DNA of 7,468 nucleotides from Bacteroidales bacterium (lineage in GTDB: Bacteria > Bacteroidota > Bacteroidia > Bacteroidales > Bacteroidaceae): positions 1-7,468 of the forward strand of contig SFCY01000113.1 of the NCBI GenBank assembly GCA_004558865.1, given 5' to 3'. Position numbers and translations under genes: made by a program. The notes below the pieces were generated by a model, which was not told the origin of the DNA, searched no databases, and was given only the letters and a program-made list of their open reading frames with translations. Below, in pieces: positions 7,012-7,468 of this stretch; the stretch's first letter is position 1; every line of letters starts with the position of its first letter.

Positions 7012-7172
7012 AGATAACAGACGGATTCGGAATGGGCATCGCAAGCATCCGAGATAGACTGCACACCCTATAAGCCTGTCTACAGCCCTCCTCAGCCAAA
7101 ATCATGCATGCTCTTCAATTTGTTTCCGATTCGGTTGTGGTTTGGAACATAAGCATATAATATAAGATAAAG
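7012..7172 (+). promoter_or_regulatory. leader of about 160 nt before the last gene
   Basis: If the promoter at 6999-7006 is used, this stretch is transcribed but not translated as part of the gene. It has weak potential stems (7022-7026/7047-7051 and 7055-7059/7078-7082) and two tiny open frames (ATG 7032, 13 codons; ATG 7104, 18 codons). No known riboswitch is recognised. An alternative start of transcription nearer 7170 cannot be excluded. Confidence 0.3.
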
Positions 7173-7214
7173 ATGGATAGGAATAATTTTCATCAGTTGT
7201 CTTCTCCGATTCGG
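7125..7214 (+). repeat. direct repeat TCCGATTCGG, copies at 7125-7134 and 7205-7214
   Basis: The two 10-mers are identical and 80 bp apart, with similar T-rich flanks upstream (CAATTTGTT and CAGTTGTCTTC). A shorter copy, GATTCGG, lies at 7024-7030. The second copy runs directly into the G7 tract at 7213-7219. Confidence 0.5.
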
Positions 7215-7468
7215 GGGGGCAGATTAAAGATTTCTGGAAGGGACTCACCACCCTCGTTCTTCTCTTTCTTGGCAGCTTGCTGTGCTCCGCACAATATGGC
7301 GTAAAGCAAGGTGACGTGTTCAAGGGAGACGCCGTTTACGTCAACACTACTGGAACAAAGGAGCAAAGCAAACAAGGCTACCTAACGTACACGGTAATCA
7401 ACCCGACTTCATCTAAAAGTAATGCTGGAGAAGTTAGTGTTAAAGCCACTAAAGATTCCACAATTTCT
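7173..7468 (+). CDS. exported protein of unknown function, 5' part, frame split at a G7 tract
   Basis: ATG7173, after AAGATAAAG, opens a frame that as written stops at TAA 7302-7304 (43 residues). A second frame is open from 7187 to the window end (94 codons) with no ATG. It reads DFWKGLTTLVLLFLGSLLCS then AQYG, a signal peptide with positive n-region, hydrophobic core and probable signal peptidase I cleavage after Ala; the residues before Cys do not fit a lipobox well. A polar, Lys/Thr/Ser-rich sequence follows. The two frames meet at seven G (7213-7219): one extra G, or a -1 shift, joins MDRNNFHQLSSPIRGG to QIKDFWKGL. The mature part resembles no family I know. Codon use is AT-richer (CTA, TCA, AGT, GTT) than the upstream genes. 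The 3' end is outside the window. It may be phase-variable, frameshifted, a pseudogene, or the product of a sequencing error. Confidence 0.65.
7213..7219 (+). repeat. homopolymer G7 at the frame break
   Basis: Seven consecutive G lie 40-46 bases after the ATG at 7173. In the ATG frame the codons are CGG GGG GGC, so 7214-7220 also has the form of a -1 slippery heptamer (G GGG GGC). Eight G would put the signal peptide in frame with the ATG. Confidence 0.7.

Noticed and set aside
7032..7073. Possible leader peptide of 13 codons before the last gene
   Set aside because: No run of one amino acid and no attenuator structure; chance is the simpler explanation.
7156..7161. TATAAT as a sigma-70 type -10 box before ATG7173
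   Set aside because: No properly spaced -35 element, and Bacteroidetes promoters use a different consensus; TACTTTTG at 6999 fits better.
7102..7375. - strand open frames of 60 and 73 codons near the window end
   Set aside because: They overlap the + strand frame with a clear signal peptide that stays open to the edge; neither has a recognisable feature.

Overview
The window looks like a stretch of a Bacteroidales chromosome, most likely Prevotella-like. This rests on the gene order lon-tgt-LptF/LptG permease, good matches to the Bacteroidetes -7 promoter box TAnnTTTG (419-426 and 6999-7006), weak or absent Shine-Dalgarno sequences, and close similarity to Bacteroidetes forms of these proteins as I remember them. 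No database search was possible, so the genus is an inference.

Layout, all on the + strand. Positions 1-451 hold no convincing gene but are rich in repeats: a 20-bp imperfect tandem repeat (29-68), a long imperfect palindrome (72-197), a hairpin with 16-bp tandem units (286-353), a heptamer repeat (381-408) and the lon promoter. Then come lon (452-2923), tgt (2920-4047, ATGA overlap with lon), a GC-rich intergenic region that can fold (4047-4123), an LptF/LptG-type permease (4153-5376), a DEAD-box RNA helicase with a basic RGG-rich tail (5437-6819) and a strong intrinsic terminator (6833-6890). A new transcription unit follows: promoter 6999-7006, a leader of roughly 160 nt, and the 5' end of a gene for an exported protein that runs off the window.

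How the genes work together: the four complete genes are housekeeping functions (cytosolic proteolysis, tRNA queuosine modification, lipopolysaccharide export, RNA remodelling). They may form one transcription unit ending at the terminator. lon and tgt are almost certainly cotranscribed and translationally coupled. The two later gaps (105 and 60 bp) show no clear terminator.

Most unusual points: (1) the last gene is split by a run of seven G next to its start; eight G would join an ATG start to a signal peptide and a long open frame, so this is a candidate phase-variable or slippage-controlled exported protein. (2) The 72-197 palindrome upstream of lon has mismatches that are G:U-compatible on the + strand, and it is flanked by ATTTTC direct repeats. 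(3) Tgt has Asp in place of two of the three cysteines of the usual zinc site. I did not find a CRISPR array, a transposase, a tRNA or rRNA, or a recognisable defence system.
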